Positions 26,633 through 39,239 of a stretch of DNA of 64,000 bases are shown in pieces. Position 1 is the first letter of the stretch. Each line of letters opens with the position of its first letter. Source of the DNA: Virgibacillus sp. NKC19-16 (GTDB lineage Bacteria > Bacillota > Bacilli > Bacillales > Amphibacillaceae); assembly GCF_021560035.1 (NCBI RefSeq), contig NZ_CP074373.1:120001-184000 (forward strand), written 5' to 3'. Under the pieces are notes generated by a model. That model worked only from the letters and a program-made list of their open reading frames with translations, was not told the origin of the DNA and made no database searches. A program made the position numbers and the translations under genes.

Positions 26633-29600
26633 TTGCTAGATGTAAATAACTTTGAGTATATGAAGATCGGTTTAGCTTCATCAGAGAAGATTCGCTCGTG
26701 GTCATACGGCGAGGTGAAAAAACCAGAAACGATTAATTATCGGACGTTGAAACCGGAAAAAGACGGTTTGTTTTGTGAACGAATTTTCGGTCCGCAAAAA
26801 GACTGGGAATGTCATTGCGGAAAGTATAAACGTGTACGATACAAAGGTGTTGTCTGTGATCGTTGTGGTGTTGAAGTGACGAAATCAAAAGTTCGTCGTG
26901 AACGTATGGGACACCTCGAATTAGCTGCCCCTGTATCACATATTTGGTATTTTAAAGGTATCCCAAGTCGTATGGGACTTGTATTAGACATGTCACCAAG
27001 GGCTTTGGAAGAGGTTATCTATTTTGCCGCATATATTGTTACAGACGCCGGAGATACACCTTTAGAGAAAAAACAACTATTATCTGAGAAAGAATATCGC
27101 TCCTATTATGATAAATATGGTAAATCATTTAAAGCGCAAATGGGTGCCGAAGCAATCCGTAAACTTCTGCAGGATATCGATCTTGAAAAGGAAGTTGAGG
27201 CTTTAAGAGAAGAACTAAAAACAGCGCACGGTCAACGTAGGACGCGTGCCATTAAACGGTTGGAAGTAATCGAGTCATTTCGTCATTCAGGAAACGATAC
27301 ATCTTGGATGGTATTAGACGTCTTGCCTGTTATCCCACCGGAAATACGCCCGATGGTACAACTTGATGGAGGACGTTTTGCTACATCCGATCTAAACGAT
27401 TTATATCGCCGTGTTATTAATCGTAATAATCGCTTGAAGCGTTTATTGGATCTTGGGGCACCAAGTATTATCGTTCAAAATGAAAAACGTATGCTTCAGG
27501 AAGCGGTGGATGCCTTAATTGATAATGGTCGCCGTGGCCGTCCGGTTACAGGTCCTGGGAACAGACCGCTAAAATCCCTGTCTCATATGCTAAAAGGGAA
27601 ACAAGGCCGTTTCCGTCAAAACTTACTAGGGAAACGTGTTGACTACTCCGGACGTTCGGTTATCGTAGTTGGTCCGAGTTTGAAGATGTATCAAGTAGGT
27701 CTGCCTAGAGAGATGGCACTGGAACTGTTTAAACCTTTCGTTATGAGAGAGCTAGTATCAAAAGGAATCGCCCATAATATTAAATCAGCAAAACGCAAAG
27801 TGGAACGTGTGCATCCGGATGTATGGGACGTCTTGGAGGATGTAATCAAGGAGCACCCTGTACTGCTTAACCGTGCACCAACATTGCACCGTTTAGGTAT
27901 TCAGGCATTTGAACCTATATTAGTTGAAGGGCGTGCGATTCGCTTGCACCCACTTGTGTGTACTGCATACAATGCCGACTTTGATGGTGACCAAATGGCA
28001 GTCCATGTTCCTCTGTCAGCAGAAGCGCAGGCAGAAGCGCGTGTGTTAATGCTTGCAGCACAAAATATATTGAATCCAAAAGATGGTAAGCCTGTTGTTA
28101 CGCCATCACAGGATATGGTTTTAGGAAACTATTACTTGACGATGGAACGGGAAAATGCGGTTGGAGAAGGAAGCGTCTTTAAAGACCTTAACGAAGCATT
28201 GCTTTCTTATCAAAATGGTTATGTACACTTGCATACCCGGATTGCCGTTGAAGCTGCCAGTGTAAACAATAAATTTACGGAGAGTCAGCATGATCAATTG
28301 CTGCTGACAACTGTAGGTAAACTTATCTTTAATGAAATTTTACCTGAATCGTTCCCGTATATTAATGAGCCAACACAAAGCAATTTGGAAATTGAAACAC
28401 CTGGGAAGTACTTTGTGGACAGCGGAACAAACATTCAAGAAGAAATTAAAAATCGCGATATTATCGACCCATTTAAAAAAGGTATATTGGGGGATATTAT
28501 TGCAGAAGTGTTTAAACGATTCAAAATCAGTGAGACATCTAAAATGCTTGACCGTATGAAAGACCTTGGTTTCTACTATTCCACCAAGGCTGGTATGACT
28601 GTGGGTATATCAGACATTGTTGTGTTATCTGAAAAAGGGGAAATCCTTGATAATGCACAATCTAAAGTGGATAATGTTTCAAAACAATTCCGTCGCGGGT
28701 TAATTACGGATGAAGAACGTTACGATCGAGTGATTGCGGTATGGTCACAGGCGAAAGATACAATTCAAAACAAATTAATGTATTCATTAAGTAATAGAAA
28801 CCCTATTTTCATGATGAGTGATTCAGGTGCAAGGGGTAATGCATCGAACTTCACACAGCTTGCAGGTATGCGTGGCTTAATGGCCAACCCTGCTGGTGAG
28901 ATCATTGAACTGCCAATTAAATCCAGCTTCCGTGAAGGGTTGACTGTTCTTGAATACTTTATCTCGACACACGGTGCACGTAAAGGGCTAGCGGATACAG
29001 CACTTAAAACAGCTGACTCCGGCTATTTAACAAGACGCCTCGTAGACGTAGCACAAGATGTTATTGTTCGCGAAGCAGAATGTGGAACAGACCGTGGTTT
29101 GACAGTATCAACCCTGTCGGATGGAGCCGAGCTTATCGAACCATTATACGATCGATTAGTAGGTCGTACGCTTTTCCAAACCGTCAAGCATCCTGAAACA
29201 GGAGACGTTATTGTAGAAAAAGAAGAAGTAATGAACGAAGACCAGGCAAAACAGATTGTCGATGCCGGTGTTGAGCATGTAACGATACGATCTGCATTTA
29301 CATGTAATACAAAACATGGCGTCTGCCAAAGATGTTATGGACGAAATCTTGCAACTGGTGACGAGGTAGAAGTTGGAGAAGCAGTGGGTATTATTGCTGC
29401 ACAATCTATCGGTGAGCCTGGTACACAGTTAACAATGCGTACGTTCCACACAGGCGGAGTTGCCGGAGACGATATAACACAAGGTCTTCCACGTATCCAG
29501 GAACTGTTTGAGGCACGTAATCCTAAAGGGCAAGCCGTTATCACTGAAGTTCATGGTACGATAGAAGAAATTAAAGAAGTGAAAGATAAACAGGAAATTA

Positions 29601-30241
29601 TTGTTCAGGGTGATGTAGAACAACGTGCGTATCCAGTGCCGTATAATGCTCGTATGAAGGTTTCTGTCGGTGATGAGGTAGAGGCAGGTGCCCCACTTAC
29701 GGAAGGTTCTATTGATCCAAAAGATCTCCTGCGTATACAAGGCGTAGAAGGCGTTCAGGACTATCTACTACGTGAAGTACAGCGTGTATATCGTATGCAA
29801 GGTGTTGAAATTGGCGACAAACACGTTGAAGTAATGGTACGCCAAATGCTGCGTAAAATCCGTGTGATTGAATCCGGAGATACGACAGAACTTCCGGGCG
29901 CATTACTGGAATTACACCAGTTTAGGGATGCGAACCATACAGTTCTAAACGAAGGCCAGCAACCCGCAACCGGTAAGCCTGTCTTGCTTGGAATTACGAA
30001 AGCATCTCTGGAAACAGATTCGTTCTTATCTGCAGCTTCTTTCCAAGAAACAACCAGAGTGCTTACAGATGCGGCAATTAAAGGTAAACGGGATGAACTG
30101 TTAGGCCTTAAAGAGAATGTTATTATCGGTAAACTTGTTCCAGCCGGTACAGGGATTAATCGATACCGTAATGTAAGGCCATCTACGGACGAAGTTGAAG
30201 AAGATGTAGAAGAAGTCGAAGAATCTGAGACAGTGCAATAG
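26633..30241 (+). CDS. rpoC: RNA polymerase beta' subunit
   Basis: The 1,202-aa beta' subunit. TTG 26633 gives [21 protein letters not shown] as in B. subtilis, after GGGAGGTAGG. Key parts are the N-terminal zinc site ([16 protein letters not shown]), the catalytic magnesium loop NADFDGDQM near 450, the bridge/trigger-helix region ([42 protein letters not shown]) and the second zinc site ([17 protein letters not shown]). A longer in-frame reading into the rpoB-rpoC gap is not supported. The gap after it carries a new promoter for ybxF. Confidence 0.97.
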   Translation: MLDVNNFEYMKIGLASSEKIRSWSYGEVKKPETINYRTLKPEKDGLFCERIFGPQKDWECHCGKYKRVRYKGVVCDRCGVEVTKSKVRRERMGHLELAAPVSHIWYFKGIPSRMGLVLDMSPRALEEVIYFAAYIVTDAGDTPLEKKQLLSEKEYRSYYDKYGKSFKAQMGAEAIRKLLQDIDLEKEVEALREELKTAHGQRRTRAIKRLEVIESFRHSGNDTSWMVLDVLPVIPPEIRPMVQLDGGRFATSDLNDLYRRVINRNNRLKRLLDLGAPSIIVQNEKRMLQEAVDALIDNGRRGRPVTGPGNRPLKSLSHMLKGKQGRFRQNLLGKRVDYSGRSVIVVGPSLKMYQVGLPREMALELFKPFVMRELVSKGIAHNIKSAKRKVERVHPDVWDVLEDVIKEHPVLLNRAPTLHRLGIQAFEPILVEGRAIRLHPLVCTAYNADFDGDQMAVHVPLSAEAQAEARVLMLAAQNILNPKDGKPVVTPSQDMVLGNYYLTMERENAVGEGSVFKDLNEALLSYQNGYVHLHTRIAVEAASVNNKFTESQHDQLLLTTVGKLIFNEILPESFPYINEPTQSNLEIETPGKYFVDSGTNIQEEIKNRDIIDPFKKGILGDIIAEVFKRFKISETSKMLDRMKDLGFYYSTKAGMTVGISDIVVLSEKGEILDNAQSKVDNVSKQFRRGLITDEERYDRVIAVWSQAKDTIQNKLMYSLSNRNPIFMMSDSGARGNASNFTQLAGMRGLMANPAGEIIELPIKSSFREGLTVLEYFISTHGARKGLADTALKTADSGYLTRRLVDVAQDVIVREAECGTDRGLTVSTLSDGAELIEPLYDRLVGRTLFQTVKHPETGDVIVEKEEVMNEDQAKQIVDAGVEHVTIRSAFTCNTKHGVCQRCYGRNLATGDEVEVGEAVGIIAAQSIGEPGTQLTMRTFHTGGVAGDDITQGLPRIQELFEARNPKGQAVITEVHGTIEEIKEVKDKQEIIVQGDVEQRAYPVPYNARMKVSVGDEVEAGAPLTEGSIDPKDLLRIQGVEGVQDYLLREVQRVYRMQGVEIGDKHVEVMVRQMLRKIRVIESGDTTELPGALLELHQFRDANHTVLNEGQQPATGKPVLLGITKASLETDSFLSAASFQETTRVLTDAAIKGKRDELLGLKENVIIGKLVPAGTGINRYRNVRPSTDEVEEDVEEVEESETVQ

Positions 30242-30296
30242 GGCTAAGGGTATAAGGGTCACCTGCCCCCACTGCATTTAGTTGGTGATAAAAAGT

Positions 30297-30373
30297 TCGG
30301 AAGCACCGAAAAAATTGGTATTTTATATTGACTTTAAAATTCGTGAATGATAGAATACTCAAGGTGCTTCCGA
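30297..30373 (+). promoter_or_regulatory. Promoter of the str operon, bracketed by an inverted repeat
   Basis: TTGACT (30328-30333) and TAGAAT (30351-30356) with 17-bp spacing. The promoter lies exactly between the arms of an 11-bp perfect inverted repeat, TCGGAAGCACC (30297-30307) and GGTGCTTCCGA (30363-30373); the right arm begins at about the transcription start. Read-through RNA from rpoC could form the whole hairpin, while RNA from this promoter carries only the right arm. Confidence 0.7.
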
Positions 30374-30446
30374 TTTTACCTGCTATAAAAAGAAGAAAAA
30401 GGCTTAGGCTGGATTTTAGCTTTCTAATTACTTTGGAGGATAGAAA

Positions 30447-30707
30447 ATGTCTTATGAAAAAGTGATGCAACTCAGATCACGGGTAATTATCGGAACAAAG
30501 CAAACACTGAAATCCATGCGTAATGGCGAAGTAAGTGAAGTGTTTGTTGCTGATGATGCTGATCAGCAAATAACCAGACAGGTAGAACGTTTAGCTATGG
30601 AGCTAGATATACCATGTGAACGCGTAGATTCGATGAAAAAACTGGGAGCTGCTTGTGGCATAGAAGTTGGAGCATCCGCATTAGCGATAAAACGATCATT
30701 GTTTTGA
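30447..30707 (+). CDS. rplGB: L7Ae-family ribosomal protein (YbxF)
   Basis: An 86-aa L7Ae/L30e-family protein that recognises kink-turn RNA. The body has GTKQTLKSMRNGEVSEVFVADDAD and the conserved AACGIEVGASALAI near the end. In B. subtilis YbxF binds k-turns and is found with ribosomes. ATG 30447 follows TTGGAGGATAG. It is the first gene of the str operon, directly before rpsL, its standard place. Confidence 0.92.
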   Translation: MSYEKVMQLRSRVIIGTKQTLKSMRNGEVSEVFVADDADQQITRQVERLAMELDIPCERVDSMKKLGAACGIEVGASALAIKRSLF

Positions 30708-30832
30708 CAGGGGATTCTGTGAAAGCTTTGTTTTTGCTTTAAGATGAACCACCTGGATATGTGGACTTACAAAACCTTTGCATCAAGGGTGATCTAAAGT
30801 TTTCATTTTTATAATAGAAGGGAGGATACAAC

Positions 30833-31252
30833 ATGCCTACAATAAACCAACTAGTACGCAAAGGTCGCGTAAACAAACCTAAAAAATATGACTCTCCAGC
30901 ACTTAATAGAGGGTATAACAGCTTTAAAAAGAGACCTACTAACCAAAATTCACCGCAAAAACGTGGTGTGTGCACACGTGTTGGTACATTGACACCGAAG
31001 AAACCGAACTCTGCACTTCGTAAATATGCACGTGTTCGTTTGTCAAACACGATGGAAGTAACTGCATATATTCCTGGAATCGGGCACAACCTGCAAGAAC
31101 ACAGTGTTGTGTTGTTAAGAGGCGGTCGTGTTAAAGACTTACCTGGTGTTCGTTACCACATCGTTCGTGGTGCACTTGACACTGCTGGCGTAGATGGTCG
31201 CCGGCAAGGACGTTCTAAATACGGTACCAAAAAACCGAAGAAAAAAGCATAA
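30833..31252 (+). CDS. rpsL: 30S ribosomal protein S12
   Basis: S12 (139 aa) is part of the decoding centre. The streptomycin-determining segments [11 protein letters not shown] and [13 protein letters not shown] carry the wild-type lysines, so no classical resistance change is seen. ATG 30833 follows GGGAGGATACAAC. Confidence 0.97.
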   Translation: MPTINQLVRKGRVNKPKKYDSPALNRGYNSFKKRPTNQNSPQKRGVCTRVGTLTPKKPNSALRKYARVRLSNTMEVTAYIPGIGHNLQEHSVVLLRGGRVKDLPGVRYHIVRGALDTAGVDGRRQGRSKYGTKKPKKKA

Positions 31253-31292
31253 AGTAATATTATAGATAAAGATTAAGAAAGGAGGATGTCAT

Positions 31293-31763
31293 ATGCCACG
31301 TAAGGGACCAGTACCTAAGCGAGATGTTTTACCGGATCCACTTTATAATTCTAAATTGGTGACACGTTTGATCAACCAAATCATGGTTGACGGTAAACGA
31401 GGTATAGCACAGAAAATTCTTTATAATGCATTTACCATTATCGGCGAACGTAGTGGACAAAACGCGATGGACGTCTTTGAACAGGCAATGAAAAATGTCA
31501 TGCCAGTTCTTGAGGTTCGTGCGCGTCGTGTCGGCGGTTCGAACTATCAAGTACCAATGGAGGTTCGCCCAGAAAGACGCCAGGCATTAGGCCTGCGTTA
31601 TATTGTTAACTACTCCCGCCTACGCGGAGAAAAAACAATGGAAGAACGCCTAGCTAATGAAATCTTAGATGCTTCCAATAATACAGGCTCTTCTGTTAAA
31701 AGACGTGAAGAAATGCATAAGATGGCTGAAGCAAACAAAGCCTTTGCACATTATCGCTGGTAA
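31293..31763 (+). CDS. rpsG: 30S ribosomal protein S7
   Basis: S7 (156 aa) nucleates assembly of the 30S head. The family N-terminus [16 protein letters not shown] and the helical core ([24 protein letters not shown]) are clear; length is standard. It follows rpsL by 40 nt behind AAAGGAGGATG and precedes fusA. Confidence 0.97.
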   Translation: MPRKGPVPKRDVLPDPLYNSKLVTRLINQIMVDGKRGIAQKILYNAFTIIGERSGQNAMDVFEQAMKNVMPVLEVRARRVGGSNYQVPMEVRPERRQALGLRYIVNYSRLRGEKTMEERLANEILDASNNTGSSVKRREEMHKMAEANKAFAHYRW

Positions 31764-31804
31764 GAAACCTAAAAAAAGTTATTTAAGAGGAAGGAGAAGA
31801 ATAC

Positions 31805-33883
31805 ATGGCTAGAGATTTCTCCTTGGAAAAGACGCGCAATATTGGGATTATGGCTCATATTGATGCAGGTAAAACCACTACTACAGAGCGTATTCTTTTC
31901 TATACAGGACGTATTCATAAAATTGGTGAAACACATGAAGGTGCATCACAGATGGACTGGATGAGTCAAGAGCAGGAGCGCGGAATTACAATAACATCCG
32001 CAGCAACAACTGCCGAGTGGAAGAATCACCGTATCAACATTATCGACACACCTGGACACGTGGATTTCACAGTAGAGGTGGAACGTTCCTTGCGTGTGCT
32101 GGATGGGGCAGTAACTGTTCTTGACGCACAATCAGGTGTAGAACCACAGACGGAAACTGTATGGCGCCAAGCGACAAATTATGGTGTACCAAGAATTGTA
32201 TTCATTAACAAAATGGATAAAATAGGCGCAGATTTCTTATACTCAACCAGTACACTAAAAGAACGCTTGGGAGCTAATGCTCATCCTGTTCAGTTACCAA
32301 TAGGGGCTGAAGATAATTTTGAAGGAATTATCGACCTTATTAGCATGCAAGCCTACTACTATCCAGATGATTTAGGCACACGTGCTGATTCTCGAGAAAT
32401 TCCGGAAGATTATAAGGATAAAGCTGAAGAACTCAGAGCAAGCCTTGTAGAGGCAGTAGCTGAACTTGACGAAGATCTGATGATGAAGTATTTGGAAGGA
32501 GAAGAATTCTCCGAAGAAGAACTAAAGGCAGCCATTCGCCAAGCAACGCTAAATGTTGAATTTTATCCGGTATTTGGAGGCTCAGCATTTAAGAACAAAG
32601 GTGTACAATTAGTGCTTGATGGTGTTATTGACTATCTTCCTGCACCAACGGATGTACCTCCAATTGAAGGTATTGTTCCGGAGACAGAAGAAGAAACATC
32701 ACGTCCATCAGATGATGATGCACCATTCTCTGGTTTAGCCTTTAAAGTAATGTCAGACCCGTATGTCGGGAAATTAACATTCTTCCGGGCTTACTCCGGT
32801 ACTGTAGATTCCGGTTCCTATGTAAGAAACTCGGTAAAAGGAAAACGTGAACGTGTAGGACGTCTCCTGCAAATGCATGCGAATTCCCGTGAAGAGGTTA
32901 AAACGGTTTACAGTGGTGAGATTGCTGCTGCAGTAGGATTTAAAGATACATCAACAGGGGATACAATCTGTGATGAGAAAAATCTTGTTATCCTGGAATC
33001 AATGGATTTCCCAGAACCAGTTATCTCTGTTGCTATTGAACCAAAAACAAAAGCAGACATGGATAAAATGGGCATTGCTTTAGCTAAGCTAGCTGAAGAG
33101 GATCCAACTTTCAGAACAGAATCAGACGTTGAAACAGGTCAAACCATTATCTCTGGTATGGGTGAACTTCACCTTGATATCATCGTTGACCGTTTGAAAC
33201 GTGAATTCAAAGTTGAAGCAAATGTCGGTGCGCCGCAAGTTGCATATCGTGAAACATTCCGCGGTTCCGCAGAGGTTGAAGGTAAATATGTACGTCAATC
33301 CGGTGGACGTGGACAATACGGTCATGTTTGGGTTAAATTCGAACCAAACGAAGAAGGAGCCGGATTCGAATTCACTAACAAAATTGTTGGTGGAACGGTT
33401 CCACGTGAGTATATTGGGTCCGTTGAACAAGGAATTGTTGAAGCAACAGAAAGTGGCGTTCTAGCCGGCTATCCATTGATTGATTTGAAGGCAACCCTAT
33501 ATGATGGAAGTTATCATGATGTCGACTCCAATGAGATGGCATTTAAAATAGCGGGATCCATGGCATTAAAAGCGGCAAAAAGTAAATGTAAGCCAGTCTT
33601 ACTTGAGCCGATGATGAGAGTGGAAGTCGTGATACCAGAGGAATACATGGGCGACATCATGGGTGATGTAACGTCACGTCGTGGTCGTGTGGAAGGTATG
33701 GAACAACGCGGCACAGCACAACTTGTAAAAGGATTTGTGCCACTGTCTGAAATGTTTGGTTATGCAACTGCATTGCGTTCAAACACACAAGGGCGTGGAA
33801 CATATACCATGACATTTGACCATTATGAAGAAACACCGAAAAGCATCACAGAAGAAATTATTAAGAAAAACACAGGCGAATAA
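31805..33883 (+). CDS. fusA: Elongation factor G
   Basis: EF-G (692 aa) drives translocation and, with RRF, ribosome recycling. G-domain motifs are [12 protein letters not shown] (G1), [11 protein letters not shown] (G2), DTPGHVDF (G3) and NKMDK (G4). Domains II-V follow, with domain IV carrying [11 protein letters not shown]. Start ATG 31805 after AGGAAGGAG. The gap to tuf holds a stable hairpin, so EF-Tu levels may be set separately. Confidence 0.97.
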   Translation: MARDFSLEKTRNIGIMAHIDAGKTTTTERILFYTGRIHKIGETHEGASQMDWMSQEQERGITITSAATTAEWKNHRINIIDTPGHVDFTVEVERSLRVLDGAVTVLDAQSGVEPQTETVWRQATNYGVPRIVFINKMDKIGADFLYSTSTLKERLGANAHPVQLPIGAEDNFEGIIDLISMQAYYYPDDLGTRADSREIPEDYKDKAEELRASLVEAVAELDEDLMMKYLEGEEFSEEELKAAIRQATLNVEFYPVFGGSAFKNKGVQLVLDGVIDYLPAPTDVPPIEGIVPETEEETSRPSDDDAPFSGLAFKVMSDPYVGKLTFFRAYSGTVDSGSYVRNSVKGKRERVGRLLQMHANSREEVKTVYSGEIAAAVGFKDTSTGDTICDEKNLVILESMDFPEPVISVAIEPKTKADMDKMGIALAKLAEEDPTFRTESDVETGQTIISGMGELHLDIIVDRLKREFKVEANVGAPQVAYRETFRGSAEVEGKYVRQSGGRGQYGHVWVKFEPNEEGAGFEFTNKIVGGTVPREYIGSVEQGIVEATESGVLAGYPLIDLKATLYDGSYHDVDSNEMAFKIAGSMALKAAKSKCKPVLLEPMMRVEVVIPEEYMGDIMGDVTSRRGRVEGMEQRGTAQLVKGFVPLSEMFGYATALRSNTQGRGTYTMTFDHYEETPKSITEEIIKKNTGE

Positions 33884-33921
33884 TTGATTTTTGCTTAAAA
33901 TTATCGTATAACTTTTAGTGA

Positions 33922-33966
33922 AGCCCGAGAAATAATTTTGGTTTTTGCTTCAATTATTTCCCGGCT
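33922..33966 (+). other. Hairpin in the fusA-tuf gap
   Basis: AGCC (33922-33925) and GAAATAATT (33929-33937) pair with AATTATTTC (33952-33960) and GGCT (33963-33966). No T tract follows, so it is more like an RNA-stability or processing element than a terminator. Confidence 0.5.
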
Positions 33967-34012
33967 GAACTATACAAATAAAAATTGCTATTTATTTAAA
34001 GGAGGAACTATA

Positions 34013-35203
34013 ATGGGTAAAGAAAAATTCGATCGCTCAAAAGCTCACGTTAATATTGGGACAATTGGCCACGTAGACCACGGTAAAACTACATTGACTG
34101 CTGCTATTTCAGCAGTAATGCATCAGAAATCCGGGAAAGGTTCTGCAATGGACTATGATCAGATTGACAGAGCGCCTGAGGAAAAAGAACGCGGGATTAC
34201 GATTAATACATCTCACGTAGAATATGAAACAGATGCACGTCACTATGCACACATTGACGCTCCAGGTCACGCTGACTATGTTAAAAACATGATCACTGGT
34301 GCTGCACAAATGGACGGTGCTATTCTGGTAGTATCTGCTGCTGATGGTCCGATGCCACAAACACGTGAACACATTCTCTTGTCTCGTAATGTTGGGGTAC
34401 CTTCGATTGTTGTATTCCTAAACAAAACAGACATGGTTGATGATGAAGAACTACTAGAACTAGTAGAAATGGAAGTACGTGATCTATTGACAGAATACGA
34501 TTTCCCTGGTGACGATACACCAGTCGTAAAAGGTTCTGCACTTAAAGCGCTGGAAGGCGAGGAAGATTACGTAGAAAAAATCGTTGAGCTAATGAATGCT
34601 GTAGACGAGTATATCCCGACCCCTGAGCGTGATAATGATAAACCATTCATGATGCCTATTGAGGACGTATTCTCAATCACTGGCCGTGGAACAGTTGCAA
34701 CAGGACGTGTTGAACGTGGAGAAATTAAAGTTGGGCAAGAAGTTGAGCTTATCGGTCTTAACGAAGCTCCAAGAAAAACTACAGTAACTGGTGTTGAAAT
34801 GTTCCGTAAGCTTCTTGACTATGCTGAAGCTGGTGATAATATTGGCGCGCTACTTCGTGGTATCTCACGTGACGATATTAGCCGTGGTCAGGTATTAGCT
34901 AAGCCTGGTACTATTACACCACATACGAAATTCAAAGCAGAAGTGTATGTTCTATCTAAAGAAGAAGGTGGACGTCATACAGCATTCTTTGCTAACTATC
35001 GCCCACAGTTCTACTTCCGTACAACGGACGTAACAGGAGTTATCCAACTTCCTGAAGGAGTAGAAATGGTAATGCCTGGTGATAACGTGGAGATGGAAGT
35101 AGAATTGATCTCCCAAATCGCGATTGAAGACGGAACTCGTTTCTCCATTCGTGAAGGTGGACGTACCGTTGGATCCGGTGTTGTAACATCAATCCAAGAA
35201 TAA
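34013..35203 (+). CDS. tuf: Elongation factor Tu
   Basis: EF-Tu (396 aa) delivers aminoacyl-tRNA. Motifs are GHVDHGKTT (G1), [13 protein letters not shown] (G2 and switch region), DAPGHADYV (G3), NKTD (G4) and GSALKAL (G5). Domains II and III are complete. ATG 34013 follows AAAGGAGGAAC and yields [16 protein letters not shown]; the upstream in-frame extension is leader. Last gene of the str operon, with a strong terminator. Confidence 0.97.
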   Translation: MGKEKFDRSKAHVNIGTIGHVDHGKTTLTAAISAVMHQKSGKGSAMDYDQIDRAPEEKERGITINTSHVEYETDARHYAHIDAPGHADYVKNMITGAAQMDGAILVVSAADGPMPQTREHILLSRNVGVPSIVVFLNKTDMVDDEELLELVEMEVRDLLTEYDFPGDDTPVVKGSALKALEGEEDYVEKIVELMNAVDEYIPTPERDNDKPFMMPIEDVFSITGRGTVATGRVERGEIKVGQEVELIGLNEAPRKTTVTGVEMFRKLLDYAEAGDNIGALLRGISRDDISRGQVLAKPGTITPHTKFKAEVYVLSKEEGGRHTAFFANYRPQFYFRTTDVTGVIQLPEGVEMVMPGDNVEMEVELISQIAIEDGTRFSIREGGRTVGSGVVTSIQE

Positions 35204-35214
35204 TAATAGCAGGT

Positions 35215-35249
35215 AACAGGCAGCGCGTTTCACGCTGCCTGTTTTCTTT
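35215..35249 (+). terminator. Terminator of the str operon (after tuf)
   Basis: AACAGGCAGCG (35215-35225) pairs with CGCTGCCTGTT (35233-35243), followed by a T-rich tail. Confidence 0.92.
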
Positions 35250-35259
35250 CTGGATTTGT

Positions 35260-35419
35260 AAAGGCTGTTTTTTTCTACAAGGAGGCTCACCAACCGTCCG
35301 CGGAAAACGAAGTGTGTTTCCGTAGCGGTCAATGAAGAGCTACTATCATTGATTTTACGTTGTCTTTTCTATCAATTGCGAAATTTTAATGCAAACAATA
35401 CTTACGAAAAGAGCCTTTG
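35260..35419. repeat. Dispersed MITE-like repeat, copy C (short)
   Basis: About 160 bp with terminal sequences AAAGGCTG and (inverted) AAAGGCTCTTTTCGTAAGTATTG. The inner block GGAGGCTCACCAACCGTCCGCGG and GTGTGTTTCCGTAGCGG matches the right half of copy D (around 50597-50645) in the same orientation. It lacks the rest of the longer copies. Confidence 0.7.
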
Positions 35420-35516
35420 CAAATGAAAAAGATCATTTTCTGCTGGTCTTTGGTTCGGTAAGTTTTTATTCCATAGACACGTTCCACAATTTTTTATAAA
35501 AAATTCACGCTACCCC

Positions 35517-35545
35517 TTGCATTCATTGGATGAAGTGCGTATAAT
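35517..35545 (+). promoter_or_regulatory. Promoter of the S10-spc-alpha superoperon
   Basis: TTGCAT (35517-35522) and TATAAT (35540-35545) with ideal 17-bp spacing. It is the only clear promoter I see before the run of genes from rpsJ to rplQ. Confidence 0.85.
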
Positions 35546-35551
35546 ACATAG

Positions 35552-36055
<504 letters not shown>

Positions 36056-36085
36056 AATGAATGTATTATATAGGAGGTGTGACGG

Positions 36086-36715
36086 ATGACGAAAGGAATC
36101 TTAGGTCGTAAAATCGGCATGACTCAGCTATTTTCTGAAACTGGAGAGTTAACACCTGTAACGGTTATTCAGGCTGAGCCTAATGTAGTTCTACAAAAAA
36201 GAACACAAGAAAATGATGGTTATGAGGCATTGCAACTCGGTTTTGCTGATGAAAAGGAATCACGTACGAATAAAGCGGAAAAAGGTCATGCTGAAAAAGC
36301 GGGCACTAACCCTAAGCGCTACGTTCGTGAAATCCGTAACGCAGAACTTGACGAATATGAAGTTGGTCAAGAAATCAGCGTTGAAGTTTTTCAAGCGGGA
36401 GATAAAATCGATGTAACTGGTACATCTAAGGGGAAAGGTTTCCAAGGGGCAATCAAACGCCACAATCAACAACGTGGACCAACAACCCACGGATCTCATT
36501 TTCATAGATCTCCAGGTGCGTTAGGTGTTATCGATCCAATGCGTGTATTTAAAGGGAGACCACTGCCAGGACAAATGGGTGGCGATCAAGTTACGATCCA
36601 AAACCTCGATGTTGTTAGTGTAGATGCTGAGCGCAATCTATTATTAATCAAAGGAAATGTTCCTGGTGCGAAGAAATCATTTGTGAAAGTTACAAGTTCA
36701 GTAAAGGCTAACTAA
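36086..36715 (+). CDS. rplC: 50S ribosomal protein L3
   Basis: L3 (209 aa) reaches the peptidyl-transferase centre. The family start [14 protein letters not shown] and the extended loop [21 protein letters not shown] with QMGGDQVT are present. ATG 36086 lies behind AGGAGGTGTGACGG, 30 nt after rpsJ. Confidence 0.97.
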   Translation: MTKGILGRKIGMTQLFSETGELTPVTVIQAEPNVVLQKRTQENDGYEALQLGFADEKESRTNKAEKGHAEKAGTNPKRYVREIRNAELDEYEVGQEISVEVFQAGDKIDVTGTSKGKGFQGAIKRHNQQRGPTTHGSHFHRSPGALGVIDPMRVFKGRPLPGQMGGDQVTIQNLDVVSVDAERNLLLIKGNVPGAKKSFVKVTSSVKAN

Positions 36716-36741
36716 TCACATATACGAAAGGAGGATAAGTC

Positions 36742-37365
36742 ATGCCTAAAGTAACATTATTAAAACAAGATGGTTCACAAGCCGGAGATGTGGAATTAAA
36801 TGATTCCGTATTTGGCATTGAACCAAATGCACATGTATTACATGAAGCAGTAGTAATGCAACGCGCATCATTGCGCCAAGGCACACATGCTGTTAAAAAC
36901 CGTTCAGACGTTCGCGGCGGCGGTGCTAAACCATGGCGCCAGAAAGGGACCGGGCGCGCACGCCAAGGTTCAACTCGCTCACCACAATGGGTAGGCGGTG
37001 GCGTTGTCTTTGGACCTACACCACGTAGCTATAGCTATAAACTGCCAAAAAAAGTTCGTCGCCTAGCACTTAAATCTGCACTATCTTCTAAAGTGAAAGA
37101 GGGAAATCTAGTTGTTTTGGAAGGTATTGCTATGGATGTTCCTAAGACAAAAGAAGTTGTGAAAATGCTTGAAGCACTTCAGGTAGAGTCAAAAGCATTA
37201 ATCGTAACGGCTGATAAAGACGAAACAGTAAATCGTTCAGCAAATAATCTACAAAGCGTTAACGTATTAACAGTAGATGAAATAAATGTACTGGACTTGC
37301 TTTCGCATGACAAGCTGATCGTAACGAAGGATGCAGCTGAAAAAGCAGGGGAGGTGCTTGTATAA
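36742..37365 (+). CDS. rplD: 50S ribosomal protein L4
   Basis: L4 (207 aa) lines the exit tunnel. The long basic loop [21 protein letters not shown] is intact; changes there give macrolide resistance, and none is obvious. In E. coli L4 represses this operon. The stop overlaps the rplW start by 1 nt (TAATG). Confidence 0.97.
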   Translation: MPKVTLLKQDGSQAGDVELNDSVFGIEPNAHVLHEAVVMQRASLRQGTHAVKNRSDVRGGGAKPWRQKGTGRARQGSTRSPQWVGGGVVFGPTPRSYSYKLPKKVRRLALKSALSSKVKEGNLVVLEGIAMDVPKTKEVVKMLEALQVESKALIVTADKDETVNRSANNLQSVNVLTVDEINVLDLLSHDKLIVTKDAAEKAGEVLV

Positions 37366-37676
37366 TGAAAGATTCACGAGATGTTCTTAAGAGCCCTGTT
37401 ATTACAGAGAATACTTCAGATTTAATGGAAGAGAAGAAATACACCTTCGAAGTAGATCCAAAAGCAAATAAAACAGAGATAAAAGCTGCTGTTGAATTAG
37501 TTTTTGGTGTTAAAGTCGAAAAAGTAAACACAATGAATCTTAAAGGTAAATTCAAGCGATTTGGTATTTATCCAATGAGAAGAATGCCGAGTGACGGTGG
37601 TTACCGTTCAGACCGTAAAAAAGCTATCGTTCAGCTTTCAGAAGACAGTAAAGACCTAGACTTCTATGAAGGCTAA
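37365..37676 (+). CDS. rplW: 50S ribosomal protein L23
   Basis: L23 (103 aa) is at the tunnel exit and docks trigger factor and [19 protein letters not shown] and the [13 protein letters not shown] segment are typical. Translation is coupled to rplD; the internal GGGGAGGTG of rplD acts as its ribosome-binding site. Confidence 0.96.
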   Translation: MKDSRDVLKSPVITENTSDLMEEKKYTFEVDPKANKTEIKAAVELVFGVKVEKVNTMNLKGKFKRFGIYPMRRMPSDGGYRSDRKKAIVQLSEDSKDLDFYEG

Positions 37677-37707
37677 ATAAGACAGTTAGTGAAGGAGGGA
37701 AAACAAG

Positions 37708-38538
37708 ATGGCAATTAAAAAATTCAGACCAACATCAAATGCCAGACGAAATATGTCTACATCTGATTTTGCTGAGATCACAACAGATACTCCGGAGAAA
37801 TCCTTGCTAAGCCCGGTATACAAACGCGGCGGACGTAATAATCAAGGGAAATTAACAGTGCGCCATCAAGGTGGCGGTCATAAGCGTCAATATCGCATGA
37901 TTGATTTTAAACGCAATAAAGATGGTATACCAGGACGCGTTGCTACAGTTGAATATGATCCAAACCGTTCTGCAAATATCGCATTAATCAATTATGTTGA
38001 TGGAGAAAAACGCTATATTCTAGCTCCAAAAGGAATTAAAGTAGGACAAAAAATTGAGGCTGGAGAAAATGCGGATATCAAAACAGGTAACGCACTTCCG
38101 CTTGCAAATATCCCAGTAGGTACTATCATTCATAATATTGAGTTAAAACCTGGTCGTGGCGGACAACTTGCGCGTTCAGCAGGTGCAGAAGCACAAATCC
38201 TTGGACGTGAAGATAAGTACACATTAGTTCGCTTGAGCTCAGGAGAAGTTCGCTTGGTGCTGTCAACATGTCGTGGGACAATTGGCCAAGTTGGTAATAT
38301 TGAGCATGAATTGATTCGTATCGGTAAAGCAGGTCGCCAACGCTGGAAAGGCATTCGCCCAACAGTACGTGGGTCTGTAATGAACCCGAATGATCACCCA
38401 CACGGTGGTGGTGAGGGACGTGCGCCAATTGGACTGGATTCACCAGTATCACCTTGGGGGAAACCTACTATTGGTTACAAGACTCGTAAGCGTAATAAGC
38501 CGACAGATAAATATATCGTTCGTAAACGTAAGAAATAA
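37708..38538 (+). CDS. rplB: 50S ribosomal protein L2
   Basis: L2 (276 aa) is essential for subunit joining and peptidyl transfer. [12 protein letters not shown] and the conserved [16 protein letters not shown], with the histidine near the catalytic centre, are present. The basic C-terminus is complete. Preceded by GAAGGAGGG. Confidence 0.97.
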   Translation: MAIKKFRPTSNARRNMSTSDFAEITTDTPEKSLLSPVYKRGGRNNQGKLTVRHQGGGHKRQYRMIDFKRNKDGIPGRVATVEYDPNRSANIALINYVDGEKRYILAPKGIKVGQKIEAGENADIKTGNALPLANIPVGTIIHNIELKPGRGGQLARSAGAEAQILGREDKYTLVRLSSGEVRLVLSTCRGTIGQVGNIEHELIRIGKAGRQRWKGIRPTVRGSVMNPNDHPHGGGEGRAPIGLDSPVSPWGKPTIGYKTRKRNKPTDKYIVRKRKK

Positions 38539-38597
38539 ACCAAAATAATGGAGAAGGCGACTAACCGCCTCTCAATTTGAAAAAAGGAGGTTTATCC

Positions 38598-38876
38598 ATG
38601 GGTCGTAGTCTAAAAAAAGGACCTTTTGCAGATGATCATCTAATGGCAAAAGTGGAGAAAGCAAATGAATCAGACAAGAAGCAAGTAATAAAAACATGGT
38701 CTCGTCGTTCAACTATTTTCCCTACTTTTGTTGGTCACACTTTTGGTGTATATGACGGACGTAAACATGTACCTATTTATGTGACAGAAGATATGGTCGG
38801 ACATAAATTAGGAGAATTCGCGCCAACCCGGACATTCAAAGGACATTCCGGTGATGATAAGAAAACAAGACGATAA
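38598..38876 (+). CDS. rpsS: 30S ribosomal protein S19
   Basis: S19 (92 aa) in the 30S head contacts S13 and tRNA. The core [29 protein letters not shown] is typical. ATG 38598 ([10 protein letters not shown]) follows AAAAAGGAGG and matches the family; a reading starting 21 nt earlier would include the ribosome-binding site. Confidence 0.97.
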   Translation: MGRSLKKGPFADDHLMAKVEKANESDKKQVIKTWSRRSTIFPTFVGHTFGVYDGRKHVPIYVTEDMVGHKLGEFAPTRTFKGHSGDDKKTRR

Positions 38877-38894
38877 TGAGAGGAGGCACTCAAG

Positions 38895-39236
38895 ATGCAA
38901 GCTAAAGCTAGTGCGAAACAAGTTCGTATTGCTCCTCGTAAAGTACGTTTAGTCGTTGATCTAATTCGAGGAAAAGACGTAGGTGAAGCAGTTGCAATAT
39001 TGCGCCATACACAGCGCGGTGCTTCTCCAGTCGTAGAGAAAGTATTGAATTCTGCAATCGCAAATGCAGAGCATAACTACGAAATGGAACCAGATAATTT
39101 AGTGATATCTGAAGCATATGTCAATGAAGGTGTCACATTGAAACGTTTCCGCCCACGTGCACAGGGACGTGCAAGTAAAATTAATAAACGCACAAGCCAC
39201 GTTACAGTGGTTGTTTCAGAAAAGAAGGAGGGATAG
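38895..39236 (+). CDS. rplV: 50S ribosomal protein L22
   Basis: L22 (113 aa) has a beta-hairpin reaching into the exit tunnel. The N-terminus [19 protein letters not shown] and the hairpin [20 protein letters not shown] are intact, without the small deletions linked to macrolide resistance. rpsC starts 4 nt later. Confidence 0.96.
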   Translation: MQAKASAKQVRIAPRKVRLVVDLIRGKDVGEAVAILRHTQRGASPVVEKVLNSAIANAEHNYEMEPDNLVISEAYVNEGVTLKRFRPRAQGRASKINKRTSHVTVVVSEKKEG

Positions 39237-39239
39237 TTA

